A DNA stretch of 64,000 bases from Opisthorchis felineus. Lineage: Eukaryota > Platyhelminthes > Trematoda > Opisthorchiida > Opisthorchiidae. Where the stretch lies: NCBI GenBank assembly GCA_004794785.1, contig SJOL01007501.1, forward strand, positions 1 through 64,000, in the 5' to 3' direction. A program made the translations under genes and the position numbers. The notes under the pieces were generated by a model that saw only the letters and a list, made by a program, of their open reading frames with translations, searched no databases and had not been told where the DNA came from. Below, in pieces: positions 1-10,600 of this stretch (its first letter is position 1; every line of letters starts with the position of its first letter).

Positions 1-1649
1 GGTTCATTACCTTCTTATACTATGCCGGGCCGGGCGACCGGTGTTTTACGTACTGGTGTTATCAGAAAATGCTTCCAACAAATATCTTTGATTTCTGTAA
101 TGTTCTTTGGTTTTGGGATCACCTGCTATGTCTGAAGTACCGCCTCTTACACCGCAAAAGAGCGGCTGCCGAAAGAGTCGTCAGAAAATTACCCTTTGCT
201 TAATTGTTCAGCACCTTCTTGGAGGTCGCGAAAGATGAAACATTATACGACCAATTTCTCAACGAAAATTTCTGCTTTCCGACAGCCTGCATGCGAATCG
301 CAACTACTCTGATGAGAGCTACTTTCCATCAGAAAGCCTCACTTCTGTAAGCCCAGTTTTGCTGGAGTGGACAAAAAGTTTTCAGAAAATATAGCGAGCG
401 ATTGTCCTTCATAATTAAAACTGTACACATGGTTGCTTACCTTGGCTGTTTATCTTAGCTGCCAGGCCCGTATATGTGCACACCACTGATTAAGAGGCAT
501 TAGCTGGGCATGCTAGTCCAATCCTACTACCAGCGACGGCCCTCCGTAGTCAAACTGTACGCGTTGCCCGTCTGACCTACCTATGCCTTGAAAACATAAA
601 GCCACCGCCGGCGAATTATGGGTTGTTATTCATGTGGTGCACCTGTACACTTAATGTGTGGTCACATCTCTCTTCTTCCGGGAGGCACTTTCACGCAACG
701 AAGTATCGGAAACAGTAAATGTCTCATCAGTGTAGCCTCGTCTATGTCTTTGGCAGAAACCTTGAAACACCCTGTTGTTACTGCTATATAAATCAACTTA
801 CCAACTGCTTCATGGGTCACATTGTTGATGTGGCAAAGTCGCGATTGAGCCGCGCATCATTTGACGCGTGCAAAGTTGAAACTAAAGAGCGGTCTGTACA
901 AGACAGTCGTACCAGTTGTCATACTTTGTGGTTGACACTTGACCCTTATGGTTCAAAGACCTCAGGTGTCTTCAAAACATGTACCCATTGACGTCGCAGA
1001 GCACAGGATTAAACTTCAGAATACGCACAAATACGTACCCGGCATTTTATTTGCCGTCTGTATCAAGCTTCATCAGTAATGCTTTTCGGTGAGTAAACAC
1101 CTACCAAATGATATAAGCAGAACCGTGCTTGCCGCTACCGGTCCGACAGCCATCCATTAGTCTTCCCGGTATGGTTCGGCTTAGCGGAATATACTTCCGA
1201 CCACTATAGCCTGCAGGGTCCTGGAAGAAAAAACACAAAAGACCACCACGTAATGCTAGCAGCACAGTCAAATATGACCCTGAAAAGGGCCTGTGATGCG
1301 TTCATTCACCGAGAAATCAGACGAAGTTGCTATCAACTTGTTAGTCAAATACACGGTCTAGAAAGTTGTGCAGAAAAATAAGGTTACAAATTACCGGCCT
1401 CCAAATGCTGTGATTTTGGCAGCCTTGTGGCAACCTTAGGGGACGACTAATGAAATGGTGTAAATGCTTTGTGCACACTCACTTGGTAGACGCGCCTGTG
1501 GCTTACAAGGTTCATTATCACATCAATAGCTGCGGAGGGTGACCAGTTTTGCAGACACCAGTGATCGGCATGGTCAGTTGACATGCTTCTGGGACCACGG
1601 GTGGAAGACATCCATTGGTCTAGACCGCCACCTAGGCTTGCGGATGGTT
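1..1649. other. No recognisable feature
   Basis: I see no gene, repeat family member or RNA here. Open frames at 719-991 and 1539-1742 have no protein-like features. Confidence 0.6.
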
Positions 1650-1943
1650 GTTGCCCAACACCTGCTCTTTAAATTCTCGGCGCGGAGCAGTAATATTGCC
1701 AGCGCGATGACCCAAATAAAAAGGTGTCTGAAAGCGCTTTGAACCGAGTACTATATGCAGCGTGAACAACCATCGAAGGAAGTACATTCCACTCACCAAC
1801 TATCCGAAGCTAGGAAAATTGTTGCCCAATAGAGTTGTGCACTCTGAGCAAGAAAATATTCTTTACATGTCCGTGTTGTAGTTGGTTCAAAGTTGGAAAA
1901 ACCTGTCGTCCACACCTTGTTCAAAGAGGGCATGAGTATATAC
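1650..1943 (-). mobile_element. CR1-like LINE, 3' end of the minus-strand copy
   Basis: On the minus strand this matches the end of the plus-strand CR1-like reverse transcriptase at 6535-6810: the Leu-Phe-Glu-Gln-Gly segment, the region for AQSAQ/LRAHTF, the WNxLP segment and the final RAL/RI before the stop. It is degraded and out of frame. It is the downstream continuation of the element at 2210-4600, from which it is separated by the inserted repeat at 1944-2208. Confidence 0.75.
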
Positions 1944-2208
1944 GTAGTGCGCTACACATAAGGTTGCTGAAAATTCTTAGACAGCCCACGACCGGTTTCG
2001 CCCTTCTTGAGGTTCATCAGGTAGACGCAGCCCCCGAGTTTCCGTCAACCTTATGTTCTGCTTGAAACCAAATTGCACGAAATTAGCGAAATACACCCAT
2101 TTGCAAACAAATTTGGTTTTTCGCGAAATTCACCTGGAATCAAGCTGAATCTCTCGTCTGTGATGATTCCAGGCAACTGAATGTGCTGCACCAGGCCGCC
2201 TCATGTTC
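1944..2208 (-). repeat. Hammerhead-bearing repeat (copy A) inserted in a CR1-like LINE
   Basis: This segment interrupts an otherwise continuous minus-strand CR1-like sequence. It is homologous to repeats at 37736-38190 and 58430-58810; shared landmarks include GACGGAAACTCGGGG followed by the ribozyme motif and then TTTTCAGCAACCT. I infer the pseudo-LTR of a Penelope-like element, because such elements are known to carry hammerheads and their coding fragments are present in the window. No coding sequence is attached to this copy. Confidence 0.55.
1981..2033 (-). ncRNA. Type I hammerhead ribozyme candidate
   Basis: Read on the minus strand it has CTGATGA (2020-2014), a short helix II region with a CAAGAA loop, GAAA (1999-1996) and a GTC cleavage triplet. 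Helix III is the palindrome ACCGGT, too short to fold within one molecule but able to pair between two copies, as described for minimal hammerheads. Helix I can form six pairs, two of them G-U, between TCTAC just before the core and GTGGG just after GTC. Helix II has an A-C mismatch at its closing pair, so this copy may cleave weakly. All core bases are intact. Confidence 0.5.
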
Positions 2209-3080
2209 CCGTTGATAATGCATAGGTAAGCAAAAGGTCCATTGGAGGCCACGATACTCCGAGGGAGAGGTCAAGCACCTCGAGACGCGTTGCATAGTCC
2301 ACGGATTTAAGGTCGGCAACCATTTTCGTAGCAGCTCGCTGGACACGCTCAATGAGGGTCACGTCCTTCTCGCACTCTGACTAGAAAGCTTGTTTGGCAT
2401 ATTCATGTAGCGATTTGACGTAGGCTCCATAGAGTATCTGGAAGTCCGTGCGAGTAATACGGGAGAAGGTGCGCCGAATCACCCGTAGAACGGCGAATGC
2501 TTTTTGGGCCGATTTCTCATGGTGCAGTGAGAAGGACATGTTTGAAGAGAGCCAGATACCCAAATCCTTTTTGGTATCTCTCTTCGTGATGCCTTCCGGT
2601 CCATTCTCACCATGCACGACAAAGGCGTTCGCTGAGTCTCATCCGAATGACATATGGACGCACTTTTCGTCATTCAGAGGAAGCTACCAGTCCAACGATC
2701 ACTGTTTTGCAGCGTCTACATCCATCTGAAGGGCACCGGGCCAGGCATTCCAGGATTTCAAGTCGTCCGCAAAAAGTAGACATGGAGTTGAAAGAACGTC
2801 TGGAAGGTCGTTGACGTATATCAGGAACAGCAGTGGTCCCAGAACGGAGCCTTGAAGAAATCCAATGGAGACCGGCGCTGGAGAAGAGTAGGTCGGCTGC
2901 TACATGTATCCCTTTCAATACCGCCTTTTGGACGGCCAGATTTGCTTTTTTCAGGGGTTTGTGGCAAATTGCGTCTGTTTGGTTTCCTGGGCATTTTGGC
3001 GCGGTTTGATCGGTGTCTCTGTGAGGCCCTGAGCGCTGGGTTGCAGCACCGAGAGGTAGTTCTTTTCGTGACGCTCCCAT
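2209..3080 (-). mobile_element. CR1-like LINE reverse transcriptase, 3' portion, broken
   Basis: Minus-strand non-LTR retrotransposon sequence. The RT core shows GFLQGSVLGPLLFLIYVNDL followed by LLFADDLK (the catalytic Asp-Asp), then the thumb region [14 protein letters not shown] and [12 protein letters not shown]. Endonuclease and early RT blocks are absent: upstream of about 2890 the sequence changes directly to ORF1-like material, an internal deletion. Several in-frame stops (at the positions for the Trp and Lys of the WSLDWKLPL block, and after MSFG) make it inactive. Its sequence from about 2385 to 2885 is nearly identical to the inverted copy at 5868-6377. Confidence 0.85.
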
Positions 3081-4280
3081 GAGGCTCGTTTACGCAGAGG
3101 ACTGCACACTGAAGCCAGCCAGCATTTTCCTGACTTGGCGAATCTTACAGGGCTCGTTTGGCTGCAGTCGTCTTCCTTTCGTGATTGTGTAGACTCCCGA
3201 GTTACCCGCGATCAGCGTGGCCAACTAGGTGTACGAAGGATTTTCCGGTTCATTGTGGTCGCGTTTGTGGCTTTGGCTGTCGGGGTCATGGGCGATGACT
3301 GTGTCCACAATCGACGAGGCCACTTTTGCCGGAGCGGAGCTGGAGGCTGGCAGTTTAACATTCTCAGTAGCTCTAGGGTTCTCGCAGCATTCCCCAATGT
3401 CGAGGTCAACGCATGTGGTTGATTTGTTGATAGGCTTTGCCGCTTGTCTCCGCGCGTCTGACCCAGTCCAGCTGAGTAGTTGTGACTTGTGTGTGGAGTT
3501 CACTGCTGCTTTGGGTACCGCGTCCACGCGAGGCTTGCATCCTCCTCGCTGTCTTTTGTAGTCGAGGTGTCTGCGGTAGTTGAGTAGAAACTGCAATCCT
3601 GTGTCGGGGCCGGTTGCGTCGGCGTGCTTTTCAGAGCACAAGGGACCATAACTACCATCGGTTTGGCCATAAATTTATGGTCGGCTGAACTGGCGTTAAA
3701 CGGAAGCCTGTTTCGCACCGCCCCGCTGGAACTGCTGTGGCCCAGCATTCACGCCTCTAGAGGGCGATCCTCAGATATACGCCTGATTTTTGGGTGCTGA
3801 CAGCCCAATCCAAAGTGTTCTGTACGGCCGATGGGGAGGAAAGAGTGGCTAGAAGCCCAAGTGTTCTCTTGCTTCCCTTCTGGCCTAACTAATCTGCGTG
3901 AAGCGAGTTGTGGTTAGGCTTTGTGAGGACACTACCAAGGAGCGATTGTGCCTGCTTCGTTGGCGTGATTTTTCTACAGAGTGACCCCCAAGAAAATCGG
4001 CCTGCTTGCTCTCATGCGCTTGTCCACTAGAGACGCCGTGGCGGTCTTTATTGCATCAGAGAGCTGGATGACTCTCTTCGCAGCCAGCCGACCCGGGATG
4101 GATAGCGCTCGGCACTCGTTCAGCGAGGGAAGTTCTTCAATAACCTTCGTCCAGGCAGCTGTGTTCTTTGCGTTTGTGTCCTCCAGAGCCTTAGAAAGAA
4201 GGGCCAGTCGTCTGTCTAGTATCCCGATTAAAGCTGAACATTCACACTGGCCTTTCCGATGTAGCAGTGTGGACTAAGTC
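3081..4280 (-). pseudogene. CR1-like LINE ORF1 remnant, middle and C-terminal part
   Basis: On the minus strand, 4280-3970 reads as a helical segment (RRLALLSKALEDTNAKNTAA then VIEELPSLNECRAL) ending in a stop. The open frame at 3641-3225 is polar and Ser/Pro/Lys-rich, as in LINE ORF1 linkers. The piece at 3080-2890 joins directly to RT sequence. The frame is broken at least three times. Plus-strand frames here, such as 3981-4277 and 3229-3561, are antisense shadows. Assignment to ORF1 rests mainly on position between the PHD finger and the RT. Confidence 0.55.
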
Positions 4281-4375
4281 TCGTTTTTGCTGACCCTCTT
4301 TTTAGATGCGGAATGCATTGCACCCTTAAGATAGGGGCAGCCGGCGGAAACAAACGGGTAAGGACAGTTAGCTAG

Positions 4376-4594
4376 TTAGCTTACCTGGTTGTCCTGTAAA
4401 CCTGTGCATTTAACGTGCCACCAGGCCTTGCAGGTGTGGCATTGCACGCCACGTCTTAAATTCGACGGACAGCCATTTCGCCCACATGTGATGTGGTTCA
4501 CAGATGGCTGCTGAGAGCAGCCTGTATTGATTTGGATCATGAATGAGAATGGATGCAAAATAGAAACTGAGTGCGAACTTACAGAGTTCATCAC
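4376..4594 (-). pseudogene. PHD-type zinc finger of a CR1-like ORF1
   Basis: A 72-codon minus-strand frame holds CGRNGC, then GVQCHTCKAWWHVKC, giving the spacing C-x4-C-x8-C-x2-C-x4-H-x2-C with the WWH before the metal ligand that is typical of PHD fingers. ORF1 of CR1-superfamily LINEs often carries a PHD finger (established knowledge). Its place and strand, upstream of RT remnants in the same orientation, agree with that. The frame is followed by a GTAAGC, so a splice donor of a host gene is an alternative; I favour the LINE. Confidence 0.6.
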
Positions 4595-5039
4595 GTAGAT
4601 GTTATGTTAGAGTGAAAAACCCAACAAATGGCACGTGTGAACTCTGTACACACATTGAACAGTAAAAGAATTCTTTCACAAATTTGCACGAGGAAAAAAC
4701 GAAACCGATTTCGAACGTACCGCGCCCATTAGCATACCGTGCTGGGTGATGGGAGGCATTCTAACAACCCGATGTCTTCGGCGCAATCCGCCCTTGCGCG
4801 ACGAACACGCCCGAATTTATTGATAACTCAATACGAACCAAAAGGAAAAACCCATATTGAACGCCATATTTTCCGATCCCACACAGGCATTCGCCTAATT
4901 TGCACACGTTCCGCCGCCAAACGAACTCGCGTATTGTGCGATTAAAGGGGAAGTTATACACTGGATTAAGTCCTTCATTTCAGGTATAGCCTTCCTCGTG
5001 AAAGTCGGATCAACATACTTTTCTTCTGCACCTTTTTCC

Positions 5040-5815
5040 AGTGGAGAGCCTCCAGGCTCCATCTTAGAACTACTTTTTCCGGTCTATTTCAGTGACCACA
5101 TTGCGCTTCCAAGTCCACGTCTACTTTTTGAGGATGATCTTTAATGTTGAAGTTCAAATGCCAGCGCACCTTAAATGGACGTCAACTCCGCAAACGGTGC
5201 TCATCGGACACGAATAGCGCGCGCCCATATATCGTTTGGTGGGGTTAAGCAGAAGCCTTTGTCGTTCATAATGAGAATGGACCAGAATATATGATGTAGC
5301 TGGATAACATAAAGGAATCAAGTACCTGGATGTTTTCCTCATTCCACCACAAAAACTGGCTCAGAAGCAATTGCCCGTGTTTCGAATTAGTCGGCGCACA
5401 TTCCTCCATAATACTTTATTTGACCACCAGATACTCAATGGAGTCTGCGCGAGACCACTTCTTTAATATATTAACTAAGTTTTCTACCGAGGACTCATGA
5501 AGGACGCAACCCCCAAAGAACATGTCTAACGAGCAAGTACAGTGATTGTTGCTGTCCCCAAATCCGTCAATTATGAAAGCGCGCGGAGACACTTGGAATC
5601 ATTCACATGGAGTACACTCAGCTCCGAGGGAACCAGATACATACACTGTGCTTGCACAATATTTGGCCGACACGTTTTTTAACGCTAGCCGCACCAATAC
5701 ATGGCGGGGGTATGGCAAGAATATTTTCAGGACTGGAGCGAACACTTATTAGACAACGGCACTCTTCTTTCAGTAGAGGTTGCTCAGAATAACTTTTCTG
5801 ATACAGATGCCCGCG
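5040..5815 (+). mobile_element. Old CR1-like LINE remnant
   Basis: Strongly diverged plus-strand copy of the same family. Matching landmarks are LLFEDDL near 5085-5125 (catalytic FADD with the first Asp region altered), ATGAGAATGGACC near 5270, the segment CAGATACTCAATGG at about 5425, and the RG.QIHTLCLHN..PTRF stretch at 5630-5690 that mirrors [19 protein letters not shown] in the younger copy. Many frameshifts. It directly precedes the younger plus-strand copy. Confidence 0.7.
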
Positions 5816-5859
5816 CTGCATCCAGGCCCCGGTTCAATCATTCTTATGCCTTTAAATGG

Positions 5860-6938
5860 CTCGGCCTACCCTTCTCCAGCGCCGGTCTCCATTGGATTTC
5901 TTCAAGGCTCCGTTCTGGGACCACTGCTGTTCCTGATATACGTCAACGACCTTCCAGACGTTCTTTCAACTCCATGTCTACTTTTTGCGGACGACTTGAA
6001 ATCCTGGAATGCCTGGCCGGTGCCCTCCAGATGGATGTAGACGCTGCAAAACAGTGATCGTTGGACTGGTAGCTTCCTCTGAATGACGAAAAGTGCGTCC
6101 ATATGTCATTCGGATGAGACTCAGCGAACGCCTTTGTCGTGCATGGTGAGAATGGACCGGAAGGCATCACGAAGAGAGATACCAAAAAGGATTTGGGTAT
6201 CTGGCTCTCTTCAAACATGTCCTTCTCACTGCACCATGAGAAATCGGCCCAAAAGGCATTCGCCGTTCTACGGGTGATTCGGCGCACCTTCTCCCGTATT
6301 ACTCGCATGGACTTCCAAATACTCTATGGGGCCTACGTCAGACCGCTTCTTGAATACGCCAACCAAGTTGTCTACTCAGGGCGCACGAAGGACGTAACCC
6401 TCACTGAGCGTGTCCAGCGAGCTGCTACGAAAATGGTTGCGGGCCTTAAATCCGTGGACTACGAAATGCGTCTCACGGCGCTTGACCTCTTTCCCCTCGA
6501 GTATCGCCGCCTCCGAGGGGACCTAATTCTTACTTATGCCCTGTTTGAACAAGGTTTGGCCAACAGGTTTTTCACCGTTGAGCCAGCAAACACACGGCGG
6601 GGACATGGTAAGAAGATTTTCAAGCTCAGAGCGCACACTTTCATTAGGCAAAATTTTTTCTCATTTCGTGTAGTAGCTGCGTGGAATAACCTTCCTCCGA
6701 CAGTTGTCCACGCTCCTTCTAGAACCCATTTCAAAGCACTACTAGACACTTTTCTATGCGAGTCCTCGTGCTGGCAAACATACTGCCCCGCGCTGAGAAC
6801 TTAAAGAGCAGTGATACACCCTTTTTGCGCTTGTGCCTTTCAGGTGAACGACAGCCGCTGAACGACAAGAACAAAACCGACCCGGGAAACTTGGGCAAAA
6901 GCCTCGATCCTGTGTATCAATCCGTGAATCCGTGAATC
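5860..6938 (+). mobile_element. CR1-like LINE, 5'-truncated RT end and 3' tail
   Basis: Begins inside the RT palm (QGSVLGPLLFLIYVNDL, LLFADDLK), loses frame by one base at about 6025, then has three in-frame stops. From 6139 it is open for 221 codons (thumb and C-terminal region: [36 protein letters not shown]) to the stop at 6804. The 3' region ends with tandem 8-bp units AATCCGTG at 6919-6938; CR1 elements characteristically end in short 8-bp repeats. 5' truncation is typical of LINE insertion. Domain assignment is firm; the clade (CR1-like) is inferred from the PHD ORF1 partner and tail. Confidence 0.85.
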
Positions 6939-6952
6939 CCGGTTTATGACCC

Positions 6953-7078
6953 AACGCTGAGAGCTGACTGAGCGACGCTGCCCAATTTTCTGCTTGTACT
7001 CTTCAGATGAACGAGGGCCGCTGAACGAGCAGAATAAATTCTACCCGGGAAGCTCGGACACAGTCTTGATCCAGTGTA
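6953..7078 (+). repeat. Second direct copy of the CR1-like 3' tail
   Basis: Aligns with 6791-6920 through the block CGCTGAGA, the CTTCAGATGAACGAGGGCCG segment and ACCCGGGAAGCTCGG. It is more diverged and lacks the terminal 8-bp repeats. It gives an imperfect tandem of about 160 bp spacing. Confidence 0.6.
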
Positions 7079-7101
7079 CTAGTGCATTAATAATCTATCG
7101 G

Positions 7102-7187
7102 AGATTCACGGATTCACGGATTGTTACAGTGGATCGAGGCTTTCGCCCAAGCTTAGTCTTGTCATTCAGCGGCTTCCGTTCACTGTT
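7102..7187 (-). repeat. Inverted CR1-like 3' tail next to the CPSF6 start
   Basis: Reverse complement of 6842-6938: it opens with GATTCACGGATTCACGGATTG (the 8-bp tail repeats) and continues through the TCGAGGCTTTCGCCCAAGC and CAGCGGCTTCCGTTCACTG blocks. This is a severely 5'-truncated minus-strand insertion ending 164 bp before the CPSF6 ATG, so it lies in the promoter or 5' UTR region. Confidence 0.7.
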
Positions 7188-7350
7188 GTCCGATATCAGT
7201 CCGGACGTGATACTTCATGAGTCTTTGGCTTTTTTGTGCTTACGTACCCGCTGTACCTTTTGGGCTTCTTCTAACCGGTGTAATGTTCCTATTTAACCAG
7301 TGGATTCGTAGCCTCGTGTTTAAGTGCACCGCGTGGCCTTGATCGCAGCG

Positions 7351-7650
7351 ATGGCGGGTGATGGTGCGGCTGAGATAGATCTTTACGACAATATAGATGA
7401 GGACTTTGTACAGGTTTGTTCGAACAACTTCTCTATGTATCTCTAAGGAGTGTGCAGATTTGAACGAACTTTATGACGACGTTATGGCCCCAGGGGCCCA
7501 GAACAACACGGCCTCGAAACCTGAGTCACCCGTGGTTGGTTTTCCTGGTTCGAAGCCTGATTCTGCCTTTAGGTGACGAAATCTACCTTAACAACAGTTG
7601 CGTCGCATAGTGGAAAACGTGTGGAAACATACGTGGGGAACCTCACCTGG
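7351..7650 (+). CDS. CPSF6: CPSF6 exons 1-3: acidic N-terminus and start of the RRM
   Basis: Exon 1 (7351-7413) begins [19 protein letters not shown], matching the acidic start of animal CPSF6. Exon 2 (7448-7534) carries [14 protein letters not shown], equivalent to human IDLYDDVISPSANN. Exon 3 (7573-7650) ends YVGNLTW, the RNP2 strand of the RRM at about residues 70-76. All three exons join in phase 0. For exon 2 I chose the acceptor ending at 7447 rather than the CAG ending at 7457, because only the first keeps the frame open; the second gives an immediate stop. Confidence 0.9.
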
Positions 7651-10600
7651 GTAATGCATTTTCTGACGCCTCATATCCAGGTGTAGTGGACGACAGATCA
7701 GGACCTGCTTGAAACCACCAATGCCTTAGGCATAAACGATGTTGTGGAAATCAAATTTCATGAAAACAGGCAGAACGGACAATCTAAGGGGTATGTGTTA
7801 CCGGCCGTGACTACTGATTTGTGTAGGTTCTGCGTGATGGTGTTCGGCTCTGACCAGTCTGCAAGGACTGCGATGGAAAAGCTCCCGAAGACGGAGATTC
7901 ATGGACAAAATCCTGTAGTTACTCACTGCACGAAACATAACCTCAGTATATTTGAAAAGGCGGCTGGTGGTGATGGTCAGCCGACGACTCGCTCTCGTTC
8001 CGATGAATCATACAGTGGAAAGCTGACCGGACTTTCAAGTAACACGCTTATAGGCTTTTGAACTTCCCTTTCAGGTAGTTCAGGTAGCACAACCTCCACG
8101 AAGTTGCCTCCTCCCCTCATGTCCACCCCAACAATGCCGGCCTCACTTGGCTTTAGTCTTCGGAGCAACACATCTCTAATGGGTCAGGCTGCTCCCAGTC
8201 TTCGCCAGGTGGCCAATGCACTGCCGAATGCATTCCAAGCCTTCGCACAATCTGTACAATCAGGATTGCCTGGTGGCGGCCACTTGGGGCAGCTGACACT
8301 GAATCTTCCGACAGCAACAAGTGTTCTGATGACACCGACTGTACCACCCCCTCCTCTTCCCGGGAATGCATCCGGTCTCCTTCCTGCTGCATTCAGCCTT
8401 GCTAGTGCGATTCCAAACAACCTTACGAGCGGAGCTGCGCATATCAACCCTAATTTTCTTCACCAGCCCGCTTCGCTGCCAAGCGGTACACTCCCAACCC
8501 CGGTCCCTGCTCCAGCAGCCCTGATGCAACTGGGGAATGCAAGTGCGCAGCAGTCTGTTAGGCCACAGTTTGACAACTATGGCAGACCCGTTATACACAC
8601 ATATACCCCGTGTAAGTCTTCCGTTTTACCCTTTATTGCGTCATTTTCGCCTTTGGCCGGATCAGTTTCTGTTCTCGGTTCCACTTCATCCAGAGGCAGT
8701 TAGACAGGGGACCCGCCTTTCTAAGCTGTCTTGGCCACGTGCTCTGTATGTCAATGAACGGACGTCCTTGGATAGTCCTTTACGGACATCCATGCGAAGG
8801 GGTGAAACGAGTCAGGTGAGGTCAAACAATGACTGACAACTGTCATACCACCTTTCGGCATGCGTCTTGCCCCTCCAAAATGCGGTCACGCTTCAGAAAG
8901 TGAAGCCTCTGAACATACCCCTTACTTTTCAAGGTTGCGAAGAACATTGCATACCTCGGTAGTCGTATTAACTCTGACGGAAATGTGTCTGATGAATTCA
9001 GTGGACGAATCTCAGGTCCTAATCACGTTTGCTAATTTACGTCACTTGTGTAGTCAAAATGACGTCATTTGGTCTCAAGGGTCGAGTGTATTAGGCTACA
9101 ATAAGGGTTGCATTGTTGTATGATTGCGAAACATGGCTTCCGCGGGCAGATGATGTGACGAGTCTTCAGGTTTTTGACCACTGATGCTTCAGAAGCGTGG
9201 CTGATGCCAGATGGCGTCAACGAATTCGTAACGAGGTAATTATAAAACGTATTTGGCTGTGCGACAGGTACTTAATCGCAAAAACCTTCCAGATCCATCG
9301 ACTACAGTGGCTCGGCCATGTGCTAGCCATGCTGAAATACCGTCTACTGAGACGAGTGTTGTTCTATGTGCGCCTTCCAAGGTGGTGTCCCCGTGACCCC
9401 GCCTGCGCTTGGCTGAAGACATTGCAACTTTAGACCCAGACCATTTTACTTATGACTGCACACCGTCTCGTGTCATCTCGGCCAATTCAAAACCGCTCTC
9501 CACACGCTTGCCAGTTCTACGCCCTCCATTCTTTACACGCTGGGGTGCTCGGCGATTTCCACCGCCTCGGCCACCAGTCGGTTTAGTATGAATCTTCGTT
9601 CTCGTCTCAAAATTTCCACATTTTCCAAATCTACTGTCTGTCCGGTTGGTAATCCGACTGCCCAATAGGTGCAATCCAACCACTATGGGCTACCTAAAAT
9701 TCACAAGGAAGGTGTCCCCATAAGACCAATAGTGGATGGCATGGGTTCACCACCACATGAGCTGGCCAGATTTCTGGCAGGTATCCTTAAACCACTTGCC
9801 GGAAAATCACCCACACATCCAAAATTTGCATGACTTTGCTAAAAAAGTAGCTGGGTTTCAGTTAGAGTTAGATGAAGTTCTGGTTAGCTTTGATGTCAAC
9901 TCGATGTATACCAATGTCCCTAAAGCGGACGCTGTTTAAGTAGCGAGAAGGCTTTTACTGGCAGACAACGCTGCAAGAACGAACGCAACTCTCCGTAGAC
10001 GAGATAGTTGAAGGTATAAAAGTATGCCTAAACCTCAGTCATTTTGTTTTTGACTCAATTACATACTCTCAAGAACAAGATCTACCGATGAGACTTCCAA
10101 TATCCCCAGTTTTGGCCAGTGGGTATACGGAAGACTTTGAACGGATTCAAGTGTTCAAGGGTTTTCTTGCGTTACGTAGGTGACACGTTCGGTGTGATCA
10201 AGTGTAATTACATTGACGAATTCTTTCAATATCCTAACACTTTGGACCTTCACATTAAGTCTAGCATGGAGCTAGCCTAAAAGTACAAAATGCAAGCAGA
10301 GTAAGATCCACTTAACCACCCCTCCAGAGCCCAATCCAATTGTCCTGGCACCCCTCAACGCACATAGACCAACAAAATCATTGAACGACCCCTGAGAGGA
10401 ATAGTCCATTGAGGTGTCCTAGATCGGAAAAGCAAGACTGCAAAATCCGGATTCAGCACGAAGACAATTCTCCCTAACCGATCTAATGTGTTAGTCACCT
10501 CCACTAACCAATAAACAAGATTTTCAGGCCAGCACCCAGCACTGATCACGTCGGCTAGTCATAAGAAATCTCACGGATTGGTTCCCTGACTGCCTTAAAA

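Noticed and set aside
3981..4277. 98-codon plus-strand protein.
   Set aside because: It is antisense to a minus-strand ORF1-like coding segment that makes better sense.
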